From assembly GCF_023369855.1 (NCBI RefSeq), contig NZ_JAMBPP010000006.1, positions 1 to 64,000 of the forward strand: a DNA stretch of 64,000 bases. The letters run 5' to 3'. The stretch is from Actinotalea alkalitolerans (lineage in GTDB: Bacteria; Actinomycetota; Actinomycetes; Actinomycetales; Cellulomonadaceae). The notes under the pieces were generated by a model. The model was given only the letters and a program-made list of their open reading frames with translations, had not been told where the DNA came from and did not search any database. Made by a program: the position numbers and the translations under genes. How positions within the stretch are numbered: position 1 is the stretch's first letter; each line of letters starts with the position of its first letter. Of this stretch, positions 42,373-51,174 are shown piece by piece.

Positions 42373-44037
42373 ATGAGGCTACGGACCTCCCTCGTCCCCC
42401 TGAGCGTCGCGACAGCGCTCCTGCTCGCCGCCTGCTCGTCGGGCGGGAGCGGCACACCCGACCCAGACGCCCCTCGATCGGGCGCCGCCCTGACGATCGC
42501 CAAGCCGGACGGCGCGATCACCACCGAGTCCCACAACCCCTACCTGGGCGACTCGTCCGCCTCGAAGTACGGGTACGCCAAGGTGATCTTCGAGCCGCTC
42601 GCACTCGTGAACCCCACGGGCGACCTTGGCACCACCCCGTGGCTCGCCGAGTCGGTGGAGTGGAACGACGACTACACCGAGGTCACGGTCGTCCCGCGCA
42701 GCGGTGTGACGTGGAGCGACGGCACCGACTTCACCGGTGACGACATCGTCTTCACCTTCGACCAGTACCTCGACGGCACGCTCACCGACACCTCGGGGCT
42801 GGGCTACCAGGGCGCGACGGTCGACGGCCAGGCCATCACCCTGGAGTTCGAGGAGTCGATGTACACCGCGCAGTCGCGGGTGCTGCACACCCCGATCGTG
42901 CCCCAGCACATCTGGGAGAACATCGCCGACCCCAACACCGACCCGCTCACCGAGGACGGCCTGGCCGTCGGCACCGGCCCGTACGTGCTCGACTCCTGGT
43001 CGACCGAGTCCGTGACCCTCACCGCGAACCCTGACTACTGGGGCGGCGAGCTGGCGGTGCCCCAGCTGCACTACGTCTCCTACGGCGACAACGCCGCCCT
43101 CACCACCGCGCTCGTCTCGGGCGAGGCCGACTGGGCGCAGGCGTTCATCCCGCAGATCCAGGACAGCTACCTGGCCGCCGACGAGGACAACCACTTCCTC
43201 GTCTCACCCACCGCAGGTGCCGGCACGCTGTTCATGAACCTGCAGACCAAGCCGTTCAACGACGTGGCGCTGCGCGAGGCGCTCGCGTGGACCATCGACC
43301 GTCAGGCCTACGTCGACGTCGCCCGTGAGGGCGCGAGCGAGGCCGTCTGGCACGCCACCGGGCTGGGCGCCGTGCTGGAGGACGAGATCATCCCCGAGCT
43401 CGAAGGCGCGTCGTACTCGGTCGACATCGACAAGGCCCGGCAGATCCTCACCGACGCCGGCTACACCTGGCAGGGCGAGGCCCTGACGGACCCCGACGGA
43501 GAGCGGGTCTCGTTCTCGATCTCCGTGCCCGCCGGGTGGAGCGACTGGAACACCGAGCAGGCGCTGATCGCCGAGGAGCTCAACGAGGCGTTGGGCATCG
43601 AGGTCATCGTCGACCAGCCCGACTGGGGCGGCTGGGACGCCGCCCGCCAGGAGGGCACCTTCCAGGCGATCATCCACTGGCTCGAGGACACCGGGAACGC
43701 GTACGGGATGTACACCTCGACGATGGACCCCAAGTGGATCGTCGACGACCGGGCGCAGTTCAACTTCGGTCGCTTCGAGGACCCCGCGGTCACCGCCGCG
43801 CTCGACACCTACGCCACCGCGTCCTCCGACGACGAGCGGGCGGCCGCCTCGGCCGTGCTGCAGAAGGCGTTCGTCGAGAACGTGCCGGCCATCCCGCTCG
43901 GCTCGCACCCGCTGCTCGGCGAGTACAACACCCGCAACTACGTCGGGTGGCCGACCGAGGAGGACCAGTACGCCTCCGCCGACCCGACCCAGCCGGCGAT
44001 CGTCCAGGTCCTGGTGAACCTGGAGCCCGCCAAGTAG
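42373..44037 (+). CDS. Oligopeptide-type ABC transporter substrate-binding lipoprotein
   Basis: A 554-residue cluster C binding protein with a lipobox (LLLAACSS) near residue 21. The family pattern includes LAESVEWNDDYTEVTVVPRSGVTWSDG near 90, YVLDSW, and NPDYWGG near 220. Similar proteins bind peptides or, in plant-cell-wall degraders, cello- and xylo-oligosaccharides. AAGGAGAAG precedes the ATG. The linked GH3 gene points to beta-linked glucosides. Confidence 0.93.
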   Translation: MRLRTSLVPLSVATALLLAACSSGGSGTPDPDAPRSGAALTIAKPDGAITTESHNPYLGDSSASKYGYAKVIFEPLALVNPTGDLGTTPWLAESVEWNDDYTEVTVVPRSGVTWSDGTDFTGDDIVFTFDQYLDGTLTDTSGLGYQGATVDGQAITLEFEESMYTAQSRVLHTPIVPQHIWENIADPNTDPLTEDGLAVGTGPYVLDSWSTESVTLTANPDYWGGELAVPQLHYVSYGDNAALTTALVSGEADWAQAFIPQIQDSYLAADEDNHFLVSPTAGAGTLFMNLQTKPFNDVALREALAWTIDRQAYVDVAREGASEAVWHATGLGAVLEDEIIPELEGASYSVDIDKARQILTDAGYTWQGEALTDPDGERVSFSISVPAGWSDWNTEQALIAEELNEALGIEVIVDQPDWGGWDAARQEGTFQAIIHWLEDTGNAYGMYTSTMDPKWIVDDRAQFNFGRFEDPAVTAALDTYATASSDDERAAASAVLQKAFVENVPAIPLGSHPLLGEYNTRNYVGWPTEEDQYASADPTQPAIVQVLVNLEPAK

Positions 44038-44048
44038 TCCGGGTCCAT

Positions 44049-44081
44049 GACGGGGCGGGTGCCGCGCGCACCCGCCCCGTC
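44049..44081 (+). other. Intercistronic stem-loop after the binding-protein gene
   Basis: Perfect 13-bp arms (GACGGGGCGGGTG and its complement) with a 7-nt loop lie 11 nt past the binding-protein stop. It is the third hairpin of this window in that position. No T-run follows, so it probably limits rather than stops transcription into the ATPase genes. Confidence 0.75.
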
Positions 44082-44113
44082 GTTGCCGACAACCACGAAA
44101 GCGAGCCGCACCG

Positions 44114-44938
44114 ATGCGTGATTCGTTGCTGACCGTCCGCGACTTCTCGGTCGTGTACGACGTCGACCCTCCCGTCGAGGCCGTGAAGAACGTCACCCTC
44201 GAGCTGCACCGCGGTGAGATCCTCGGGCTCGCCGGTGAGAGCGGCTGCGGCAAGACCACCCTGGCCTACGGGGTGCAGCGCCTGCTCAAGGCACCCGCCG
44301 TGATCACGAGCGGCTCGGTCGTGTTCCACGACAGCTCGGGCGAGGACATCGAGGTCGACCGCCTCGACGCCGAGCAGATGCGCCAGTTCCGCTGGGACAA
44401 GATCTCCATGGTCTTCCAGGGAGCGATGAATGCGCTGAACCCCGTGGCCACCATCGGGTCGCAGCTCGAGGACGTCTTCGAGGTGCACCGCCCCACGATG
44501 TCCCGGGCGGAGCGACGCGAGGCCGTGGTCGAGCTGCTCGAGATCGTCAAGGTGGGCCGGCAGCGTCGGCGCTCGTTCCCGCACGAGCTGTCGGGGGGCA
44601 TGCGGCAACGCGTGATGATCGCGATGGCGCTCGCCCTGCGCCCGCAGCTCATGATCATGGACGAGCCGACGACCGCGCTCGACGTCCTCGTCCAGCGCGA
44701 GATCCTCCAGCAGATCTCCCAGCTGCGCCACGAGTTCGGCTTCACCGTCGTGTTCATCACGCACGACCTGCCGCTGCTGCTCGAGATCAGCGACCGCATC
44801 GCGATCATGCGCGAGGGCGAGATCGTCGAGCTCGACACCGCCGAGCGCATCTGGACGAGCCCTCGCGACGACTACACCAAGACGCTGCTGTCGTCCTTCC
44901 CCCGTCTGACCGGAGAAAGAGGAGTGGTCGTGCGATGA
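44114..44938 (+). CDS. Oligopeptide-type ABC transporter ATPase, DppD/OppD-like
   Basis: A 274-residue ATPase with Walker A GESGCGKTT near 41, signature LSGGMRQR near 160, Walker B LMIMDEP near 178 and the switch His in ITHDL near 215. The C-terminal Cys-rich element of some OppD proteins is absent and the protein ends soon after WTSPRDDYTKTLL. It overlaps the next ATPase gene by 4 nt. Confidence 0.95.
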   Translation: MRDSLLTVRDFSVVYDVDPPVEAVKNVTLELHRGEILGLAGESGCGKTTLAYGVQRLLKAPAVITSGSVVFHDSSGEDIEVDRLDAEQMRQFRWDKISMVFQGAMNALNPVATIGSQLEDVFEVHRPTMSRAERREAVVELLEIVKVGRQRRRSFPHELSGGMRQRVMIAMALALRPQLMIMDEPTTALDVLVQREILQQISQLRHEFGFTVVFITHDLPLLLEISDRIAIMREGEIVELDTAERIWTSPRDDYTKTLLSSFPRLTGERGVVVR

Positions 44939-45744
44939 CCGTCCTGGAGTTCGACCGCGTCACGAAGATCTACTCGGTCCGCGGCGCGGGTCAGATCAAG
45001 GCGCTCGACGACGTGAGCTTCACCCTGACGTCCGGCCAGACGATCGGGCTCGTCGGCCAGTCCGGCAGCGGCAAGTCGACGATCGCGAAGATCCTCACCC
45101 AGCTCGAGACGCCCACGAGCGGGCAGGTGCGCCTCGACGGGGAACCCATCCCGCGCCGCGGCGCGGGACTGCGGGCCTACCGGCAGAAGCTGCGCATGGT
45201 CTTCCAGGACCCGTTCGCGTCGCTCAACCCGTACCACTCGGTCCGCTACCACCTCGAGCGTCCGCTGCGCCTCGACGCCGTGGTCCCCAAGGCTGCGCTG
45301 GAGGACGAGGTGCGGCGGCTGCTGGAACGGGTACGCCTCGAGCCCGAGACGGTGATCGACCGTCGCCCGCACGAGCTGTCGGGCGGTCAGCGGCAACGGG
45401 TCGCGATCGCCCGGGCGCTGGCCTCCCGACCTCTCCTCCTCGTGGCCGACGAGCCGGTCTCGATGCTCGACGTCTCCATCCGTCTCGGGGTGCTCAACCT
45501 GCTCGCCGACCTGCGACGCGAGGAGGGCCTCGGCGTGCTCTACATCACCCACGACCTGGCGACCGCCCGCCACTTCAGCGACGAGATCATGGTGCTCAAC
45601 CAGGGACGGGTCGTCGAGAGCGGCCCGGCCGACGACGTCATCCTCCGCCCGCAGGATCCCTACACGCGCGAGCTGCGCGCGGCGTCCCCCGACCCCGAGA
45701 AGCACTTCGCCTCGGTGTCCGGCCAGCACGGAGGTGTGCTGTGA
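44935..45744 (+). CDS. Oligopeptide-type ABC transporter ATPase, DppF/OppF-like
   Basis: A 269-residue ATPase with Walker A GQSGSGKST near 40, the Q-loop FQDPFASLNP typical of OppF/DppF, signature LSGGQRQR near 150, Walker B LLVADEP near 170 and switch His in ITHDL. The ATG overlaps the first ATPase stop, and its own stop overlaps the permease GTG, so the operon is tightly coupled. Confidence 0.95.
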   Translation: MTVLEFDRVTKIYSVRGAGQIKALDDVSFTLTSGQTIGLVGQSGSGKSTIAKILTQLETPTSGQVRLDGEPIPRRGAGLRAYRQKLRMVFQDPFASLNPYHSVRYHLERPLRLDAVVPKAALEDEVRRLLERVRLEPETVIDRRPHELSGGQRQRVAIARALASRPLLLVADEPVSMLDVSIRLGVLNLLADLRREEGLGVLYITHDLATARHFSDEIMVLNQGRVVESGPADDVILRPQDPYTRELRAASPDPEKHFASVSGQHGGVL

Positions 45745-46814
45745 CCGCCGTCCAGCCCCAGATGCCCACCCAGGACGCCCTCGAGGTCGGGACCACGGCG
45801 ACCACCGCCGTCAAGGGCCGCTCGCGCATCCCGTGGCGGTTCCTCGCCGGACGCGCCGCGTTCTACCTGTTCACCCTCTGGGCCGCGATCACCATCAACT
45901 TCTTCCTGCCTCGCATGATGAAGGGCGACGCGGTCAGCCAGTACCTGTCCCGCAACCGCAACGTCAGCCCCGAGGCGGCCGACGCGCTGCGGTCGCTGCT
46001 GGGCCTGGACACCGACAAGGCCCTGCTGCACCAGTACGTCGACTACTGGGGCCTGCTGCTGCGGGGCGACCTCGGTGTCTCGCTGCTGCACGGCCTGCGC
46101 CCGGTCACCGAGGTGATCAGCCAGGCGCTGCCGTGGACGGTCGGGCTCGTGGGTTTCGCAACCCTCGTCTCGTTCGCGATCGGGACGATCGGCGGCGGGA
46201 TCGTCGGCTGGCGCCGGGGCAGCCGCCTCGACGGGCTCATCCCCGTCACCACGTTCCTCGCCACGATCCCCTACTTCTGGCTGGGGCTCCTGGCGATCGC
46301 GGTGTTCTCGGTGAACCTCGGCTGGTTCCCCATCGGCAAGGCCTACGGCGTGGGGATGCGGCCGGAGTGGACGGCGGAGTTCATCGGCCAGGTGATCCAC
46401 CACGGCACGCTGCCCGCGGTGACGATCGTCATCGCCTCGCTCGGCGGCTGGATGCTCGGCATGCGCAACATGATGCTCACGGTGCTCGACGAGGACTACG
46501 TCATGGTGGCGCAGGCCAAGGGCCTGCCGAACAAGCGGGTGCTGTGGCGCTACGCCGCGCGCAACGCGGTGCTCCCGCAGATCCAGAGCTTCGCGCTGTC
46601 GATCGGGTTCATCGTCGGCGGCACCATCGTCATGGAGATGGTCTTCAGCTACCCCGGCGTCGGGAAGCTGCTCCTGGACGCCACCAACGCCAAGGACTAC
46701 GCCCTGATGCAGGGCGTGTTCCTGGTGATCACGCTGTCGGTGCTCGTCGCCAACATCCTGGCCGACATCGCCTACGCGTTCCTCGACCCGCGCACCCGCC
46801 AGACGGAGGCCTGA
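45741..46814 (+). CDS. Oligopeptide-type ABC transporter permease, DppB-like
   Basis: A 357-residue permease. A long polar N-terminus of about 30 residues precedes the first span (FYLFTLWAAITINFFLPRMM), and five more spans follow. The permease signature DEDYVMVAQAKGLPNKRVLWRYAARNA is split between residues near 248 and 275. The GTG overlaps the ATPase stop by 4 nt. Confidence 0.94.
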   Translation: MTAVQPQMPTQDALEVGTTATTAVKGRSRIPWRFLAGRAAFYLFTLWAAITINFFLPRMMKGDAVSQYLSRNRNVSPEAADALRSLLGLDTDKALLHQYVDYWGLLLRGDLGVSLLHGLRPVTEVISQALPWTVGLVGFATLVSFAIGTIGGGIVGWRRGSRLDGLIPVTTFLATIPYFWLGLLAIAVFSVNLGWFPIGKAYGVGMRPEWTAEFIGQVIHHGTLPAVTIVIASLGGWMLGMRNMMLTVLDEDYVMVAQAKGLPNKRVLWRYAARNAVLPQIQSFALSIGFIVGGTIVMEMVFSYPGVGKLLLDATNAKDYALMQGVFLVITLSVLVANILADIAYAFLDPRTRQTEA

Positions 46815-46817
46815 ACC

Positions 46818-47834
46818 ATGACCACCGACCTTCGCACGGAGCGGGCAGCAGACCTCCCCACGGTGCGGCCACCGCGCCCGAGGGCGACGTTCCGCGCTCG
46901 CCTGGGCTCCTCGTTCGCGATGTTCCGCAACCGCAAGTCGATCACCGGCCTGGCGATCCTCGGGTTCTTCGTCCTCGTCGCGATCCTCGCCGACGTCCTC
47001 GCGCCGTACTCACCCACCAAGGTCGACAGCGCCGCGCGCCTCCAGCCGCCGTCGGTCGAGCACTGGCTCGGCACCACCCACCTCGGCGAGGACGTGCTCA
47101 GCCAGGTCATCTACGGCACGCGCGGCGTGATCGTCGTCGGCTTCCTCGCCGCGATCATGGCGACGATCATCGCGGTCGTCGTCGGGGTCGTCGCGGGCTA
47201 CCTTCGCGGCTGGCGCAGCGAGAGCCTCTCGGCGCTGACGAACGTCTTCCTCGTCATCCCCGGGCTGCCGCTCATCATCATCGTCGCCTCGATGTTCGAC
47301 AACCCCCCGCTGGTGGTGATCGCCGCGGTGCTGGGCCTCACCGGCTGGGCCTGGGGCGCCCGGGTGCTGCGCGCCCAGACGATGTCGCTGCGCAACCGCG
47401 ACTTCATCCAGGCCGCCCGCGCGAACGGCGAACCGCTGCACCGCATCATCGGCAAGGAGATGCTGCCCAACCTCATGGCGCTCATCGCGGCGAGCTTCGT
47501 CGGCACGGTGACCGCCGCCATCCTCGGTCTGACGACGCTGTCGTACATCGGGGTGATCCCGGTGAACACCTACAACTGGGGGACGATCCTGAACTGGGCG
47601 AGTGCCCAGGGGGCGTTCCGGCAGAACCAGTGGTGGTGGTTCATGCCCCCGGGGCTGTGCATCGCAGCCATCGGCGTGGCGTTGTCGCTCATCAACTTCG
47701 GCATCGACGAGTACGTCAACCCACGACTGCGGTCCGCCGGTGAACGCGCCCGCGCGATGCGCAAGCGGGGCCTGGACGTCAACGACCCCGTGACCGCCGT
47801 GCGCCCGGCGACCTCCGCCCAGGAACGCGCATGA
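46818..47834 (+). CDS. Oligopeptide-type ABC transporter permease, DppC-like
   Basis: A 338-residue permease with six spans and the DppC N-terminal module (FAMFRNRKSITGLAILGFFV, then HWLGTTHLGEDVLSQVIYG). The coupling loop RDFIQAARANGEPLHRIIG lies near 195. It starts 3 nt after the DppB-like gene and is followed by the GH3 gene 28 nt later. The last 25 residues are polar. Confidence 0.94.
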   Translation: MTTDLRTERAADLPTVRPPRPRATFRARLGSSFAMFRNRKSITGLAILGFFVLVAILADVLAPYSPTKVDSAARLQPPSVEHWLGTTHLGEDVLSQVIYGTRGVIVVGFLAAIMATIIAVVVGVVAGYLRGWRSESLSALTNVFLVIPGLPLIIIVASMFDNPPLVVIAAVLGLTGWAWGARVLRAQTMSLRNRDFIQAARANGEPLHRIIGKEMLPNLMALIAASFVGTVTAAILGLTTLSYIGVIPVNTYNWGTILNWASAQGAFRQNQWWWFMPPGLCIAAIGVALSLINFGIDEYVNPRLRSAGERARAMRKRGLDVNDPVTAVRPATSAQERA

Positions 47835-47862
47835 CCGCCGCCACCACCACCGAAGGACCTCG

Positions 47863-50157
47863 ATGACCGTCACGACGATCGCGCCGTACCAGGACCCGAC
47901 CCTCGGCGTCGCCGAGCGGGTCGAGGACCTGCTGGGGCGGATGACGTTGGCCGAGAAGATCGGCCAGATGCTCCAGCTCGACGCACGCGACGACCTCGAC
48001 GACCACGTGCTGCGGCGGCACGTGGGCTCGGTGCTGCACGCGTCCCCCGAGCGCGTTCTGCGCGCGCACGAGCTCACCGCACGGACGCGCCTGGGCATCC
48101 CGCTGCTCATCGCGGAGGACTGCATCCACGGCCACTCGTTCTTCGAGGGCGCCACGATCTTCCCCACGCAGCTGGGCATGGCCGCGACCTGGGACCCCGC
48201 GCTGCTCGAGCGGGTCGCGCGGACCACCGCCGTCGAGGTCGCCGCGACCGGCATCCACTGGACCTTCTCGCCCGTGCTCTGCGTCACCCGCGACCTGCGC
48301 TGGGGGCGTGTCAACGAGACGTTCGGCGAGGACCCGCACCTGATCGGCGAGCTCGCCTCGGCCATGGTGCGCGGCTACCAGGGTGACGGGCTCGCCGACC
48401 CGACGGCCGTGCTGGCGAGCGCCAAGCACTTCGCGGGGTACTCCGAGACGCAGGGTGGGCGCGACGCCTCGGAGGCCGACCTGAGCCGCCGCAAGCTGCG
48501 CGCGTGGTTCCTCCCGCCGTTCGAGCGCGTCGCGCGTGAGGGCTGCCGCACGTTCATGCTCGGCTACCAGTCGATGGACGGCGTCCCGATCACCGTCAAC
48601 GACTGGCTGCTCAACGACGTGCTGCGCGGCGAGTGGGGCTACACCGGCACCCTCATCACCGACTGGGACAACGTGGGCCGCATGGTCTGGGAGCAGCGCG
48701 TGCAGCCCGACTACGCGCACGCGGCGGCCGCAGCCGTCCGCGCCGGCAACGACATGATCATGACCACCCCGGGCTTCTTCGAGGGCGCGCTCGAGGCCGT
48801 CGAGCGAGGCATGCTCACCGAGCACGTGTTCGACGAGGCCGTGCGGCGGATCCTGACGCTGAAGGTCGAGCTCCGGCTGTTCGAGGACCCGCGCCGGCCG
48901 TCCGCCGAGCGCATCGAGGCGGTGCTCGGGAAGCACGGCGACCTCAACCTCGAGGTCGCGCGCCGCTCCGTGGTGCTGCTCCAGAACGACGGTGTGCTCC
49001 CGTGGGCGGGAGGGCTCACCGCGGGCGCCGACGGGCGTGCCGTCGAGGGGCCCGGGGCCCGGCCCGCCCGGGTCGCCGTCGTCGGTCCGCTCGCCGACGA
49101 CGCGCAGAACCAGCTCGGGGACTGGGCCGGCAGCTCGGGCCAGGCCGGGTGGATCCCCGACGGGCACCCGCGCTCGATGATCACGACCGTGCTCGACGGC
49201 TTCCGCGCGCACGTGCCGGCGGACTGGACCGTCACGTACGAGCAGGGCGCCGAGATCCTGACCCTCGAGCCGCACCACGAGGGCGAGCGGTTCCCCGACG
49301 GGCAGCCGCGTCCGCCCGTCGTGCTCCCGGCACCCGTGGACCACGCCGCGATCGCCCGGGCCGTCGCCGCGGCACGCGAGGCCGACTACGTGGTCGCCGT
49401 GGTGGGCGACCGGATCGAGCTCGTGGGAGAGGGCCGCTCGACGGCGACCCTGGAGCTGATGGGCGGCCAGGTCGCGCTGCTCGAGGCGCTCGCGGCGACG
49501 GGCACGCCCGTGGTCGTGGTGCTGCTCGCGTCCAAACCCCTGGTGCTGCCCGCAGCCGCCCTCGACGCGTCCGCCCTGCTGTGGGTGGCGAACCCGGGGA
49601 TGGCAGGAGGACGGGCGATCGCCGAGGTGGTCCTCGGGCTCGTCGAGCCCTCGGGTCGGCTGCCGCTCTCGTTCGCGCGGCACGTCGGTCAGCAGCCCAC
49701 CTACTACAACCAGGTGCGTGGGCAGCACGGCGACCGCTACGCCGACCTGACCCAGCGCCCGGCCTTCGTCTTCGGCGAGGGACGGTCCTACACGGCCGTC
49801 GAGTACCGGGACCTGCGCGTCCTGGAGCCCACCCTGGGGTCGACAGACCTGCTGGAGGCCGAGGTGACCGTCCTCAACACGGGCTCTCGCCCCACCCGCG
49901 AGACCGTGCAGGTCTACGTGAGCGACAGCGTCACGTCGGTGAGCTGGGCGGACCAGGAGCTCAAGTTGTTCCTCCAGGTCGAGCTGGCGCCGGGGGAGGA
50001 GCGCCGGGTGCGGATCCAGCTCCCGGTCACGGAGTGCACCATCGTCGACGCCTCCGGTGCGCGCGTGGTCGAGCCCGGGGACTTCGAGCTGCGGGTCGGT
50101 GCGTCCTCCCGGGCGCAGGACCAGCTGCGGGCCGGGTTCGTGGTGGTCGGCGCCTGA
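47863..50157 (+). CDS. GH3 beta-glucosidase (or beta-xylosidase), cytoplasmic
   Basis: A 764-residue GH3 enzyme. The N-terminal TIM barrel holds KHFAGY near 188 and the nucleophile Asp267 in LITDWDNV; the alpha/beta sandwich follows (VVLLQNDGVLPW near 375) and a C-terminal FnIII-like domain ends the protein (VQVYVSD; LKLFLQVELAPGE). No signal peptide, so it hydrolyses imported oligosaccharides. The likely product is glucose from beta-glucosides, but GH3 also includes xylosidases. The ATG follows GAAGGACCTCG. It is the last gene of the importer operon, and its 3' end overlaps the converging ABM-domain gene. Confidence 0.94.
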   Translation: MTVTTIAPYQDPTLGVAERVEDLLGRMTLAEKIGQMLQLDARDDLDDHVLRRHVGSVLHASPERVLRAHELTARTRLGIPLLIAEDCIHGHSFFEGATIFPTQLGMAATWDPALLERVARTTAVEVAATGIHWTFSPVLCVTRDLRWGRVNETFGEDPHLIGELASAMVRGYQGDGLADPTAVLASAKHFAGYSETQGGRDASEADLSRRKLRAWFLPPFERVAREGCRTFMLGYQSMDGVPITVNDWLLNDVLRGEWGYTGTLITDWDNVGRMVWEQRVQPDYAHAAAAAVRAGNDMIMTTPGFFEGALEAVERGMLTEHVFDEAVRRILTLKVELRLFEDPRRPSAERIEAVLGKHGDLNLEVARRSVVLLQNDGVLPWAGGLTAGADGRAVEGPGARPARVAVVGPLADDAQNQLGDWAGSSGQAGWIPDGHPRSMITTVLDGFRAHVPADWTVTYEQGAEILTLEPHHEGERFPDGQPRPPVVLPAPVDHAAIARAVAAAREADYVVAVVGDRIELVGEGRSTATLELMGGQVALLEALAATGTPVVVVLLASKPLVLPAAALDASALLWVANPGMAGGRAIAEVVLGLVEPSGRLPLSFARHVGQQPTYYNQVRGQHGDRYADLTQRPAFVFGEGRSYTAVEYRDLRVLEPTLGSTDLLEAEVTVLNTGSRPTRETVQVYVSDSVTSVSWADQELKLFLQVELAPGEERRVRIQLPVTECTIVDASGARVVEPGDFELRVGASSRAQDQLRAGFVVVGA

Positions 50158-50552
50158 GCGGCAGACGACCCACGGTTTCCGTCGGACCGGCCTCCGGTCC
50201 TCGCCCGGCTCAGCCGGGGTCGTCTGCGCGGACTCGGCCGGGGGCCTGCGACGCCGGTCGCGGTCACGACGTGCAGGCGCTGGACCTCGAGGCTCGTGAC
50301 GTACTCGTCGAGCGAGTCGAGGAAGCGCCTGGTCGTGGGCTGTGACTCGTGCTCGTCCAGGGCCTCCTGGCTCGCGTAGAGCTCGTAGAAGACACGGACG
50401 TCGGGTTCGCCCTCGAGAGCGTGCACGGCGTAGACCACGGTGCGGGGCTCGTGCGCGGCGATGCCCGCGACCGTCTCGCGCATCAGCGCGTCGAACGCCT
50501 CGGCTCGTCCGGGCCTGAGCGCGAACCGGACCACCAGACCGAGCTGGGACAT
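49914..50552 (-). CDS. ABM-domain monooxygenase-like protein with antisense C-terminal extension
   Basis: The first 100 or so residues form a normal ABM-type domain (LGLVVRFALRPGRAEAFDAL; HALEGEPDVRVFYELYAS; SLEVQRLHVVTATG). No stop follows, and the frame runs on for about 110 residues that are Arg/Ser/Thr-rich and lie antisense to the last 244 bp of the GH3 gene. Family members usually end at about 100 residues, so a stop codon may have been lost or a frameshift occurred near 50250. The ATG has no strong ribosome site. Confidence 0.65.
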   Translation of the reverse strand: MSQLGLVVRFALRPGRAEAFDALMRETVAGIAAHEPRTVVYAVHALEGEPDVRVFYELYASQEALDEHESQPTTRRFLDSLDEYVTSLEVQRLHVVTATGVAGPRPSPRRRPRLSRARTGGRSDGNRGSSAAQAPTTTNPARSWSCAREDAPTRSSKSPGSTTRAPEASTMVHSVTGSWIRTRRSSPGASSTWRNNLSSWSAQLTDVTLSLT

Positions 50553-50654
50553 CTGAGACTCCTAGTGCGGTCCGACCCTGCCACTGGTCCGACCTGCCAC
50601 TGGTCCGACCCTCCCACGCGTGGCCCGGCGCCGGCGGGTCGACGGGTGGCCGGC

Positions 50655-51125
50655 TCAGCCGATGGCGGCCTCGTCGATCGGCCAGGGGGTCATCCGGTCG
50701 ACGCACATCCAGGCGATGTCGACGTCCGTGAGCTGACCGGTGCGCAGGTGCGAGACGAACTCCCCGAGCGTCATCGTCGCGACCTCGGAGAACTCGTCCT
50801 GGTCGAGGCGCTGCTCACCCACCCGTCGGCATCCTGTTGCCAGGACGGCGTAGCGCCGGTGCGTGGCGTAGCTGGCGAGCCACGTCTGGCCGACCAGCCT
50901 CAGGTCGGCCGCTGCGAACCCCGTCTCCTCCGAGAGCTCCCGGGCAGCGGCCTCGAGGATGCCTTCGTGCTCCTCGACCATCCCGCCGGGAGGCTCCAGC
51001 AGGAGAAGCAAGCCGGACCAGGGCGTTGCCCGAGCAACCGCCACGGTTCCATCCCGCGACCGTATCGGATCGATCGCGCACGGTCGGCTCCTTCGGGCGG
51101 ATCGCTTGTCGGCATCACCGAGCAT
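50655..51125 (-). CDS. Nudix hydrolase, ADP-ribose pyrophosphatase-like
   Basis: A 156-residue protein with a complete Nudix box (G-x5-E-x7-REL-x-EE-x-GF; seen as GGMVEEHEG then REL and EETGF at about 48-70). These enzymes cleave nucleoside diphosphates linked to another moiety. The N-terminal part before the box is shorter than usual and ends LLLLLEPPGG in place of an ELPGG motif. The start ATG is weakly supported. Confidence 0.85.
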   Translation of the reverse strand: MLGDADKRSARRSRPCAIDPIRSRDGTVAVARATPWSGLLLLLEPPGGMVEEHEGILEAAARELSEETGFAAADLRLVGQTWLASYATHRRYAVLATGCRRVGEQRLDQDEFSEVATMTLGEFVSHLRTGQLTDVDIAWMCVDRMTPWPIDEAAIG

Positions 51126-51174
51126 GGGATTGACCGCTCCGCGGCGGGTGCTGCCTCGCGCCGTCGGCGTCGCG

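Noticed and set aside
47779-50706. Very long open frame (975 codons) on the minus strand opposite GH3
   Set aside because: It is antisense to a clear GH3 gene and consists of Arg/His/Asp-rich sequence typical of GC-rich shadow frames, with no domain.
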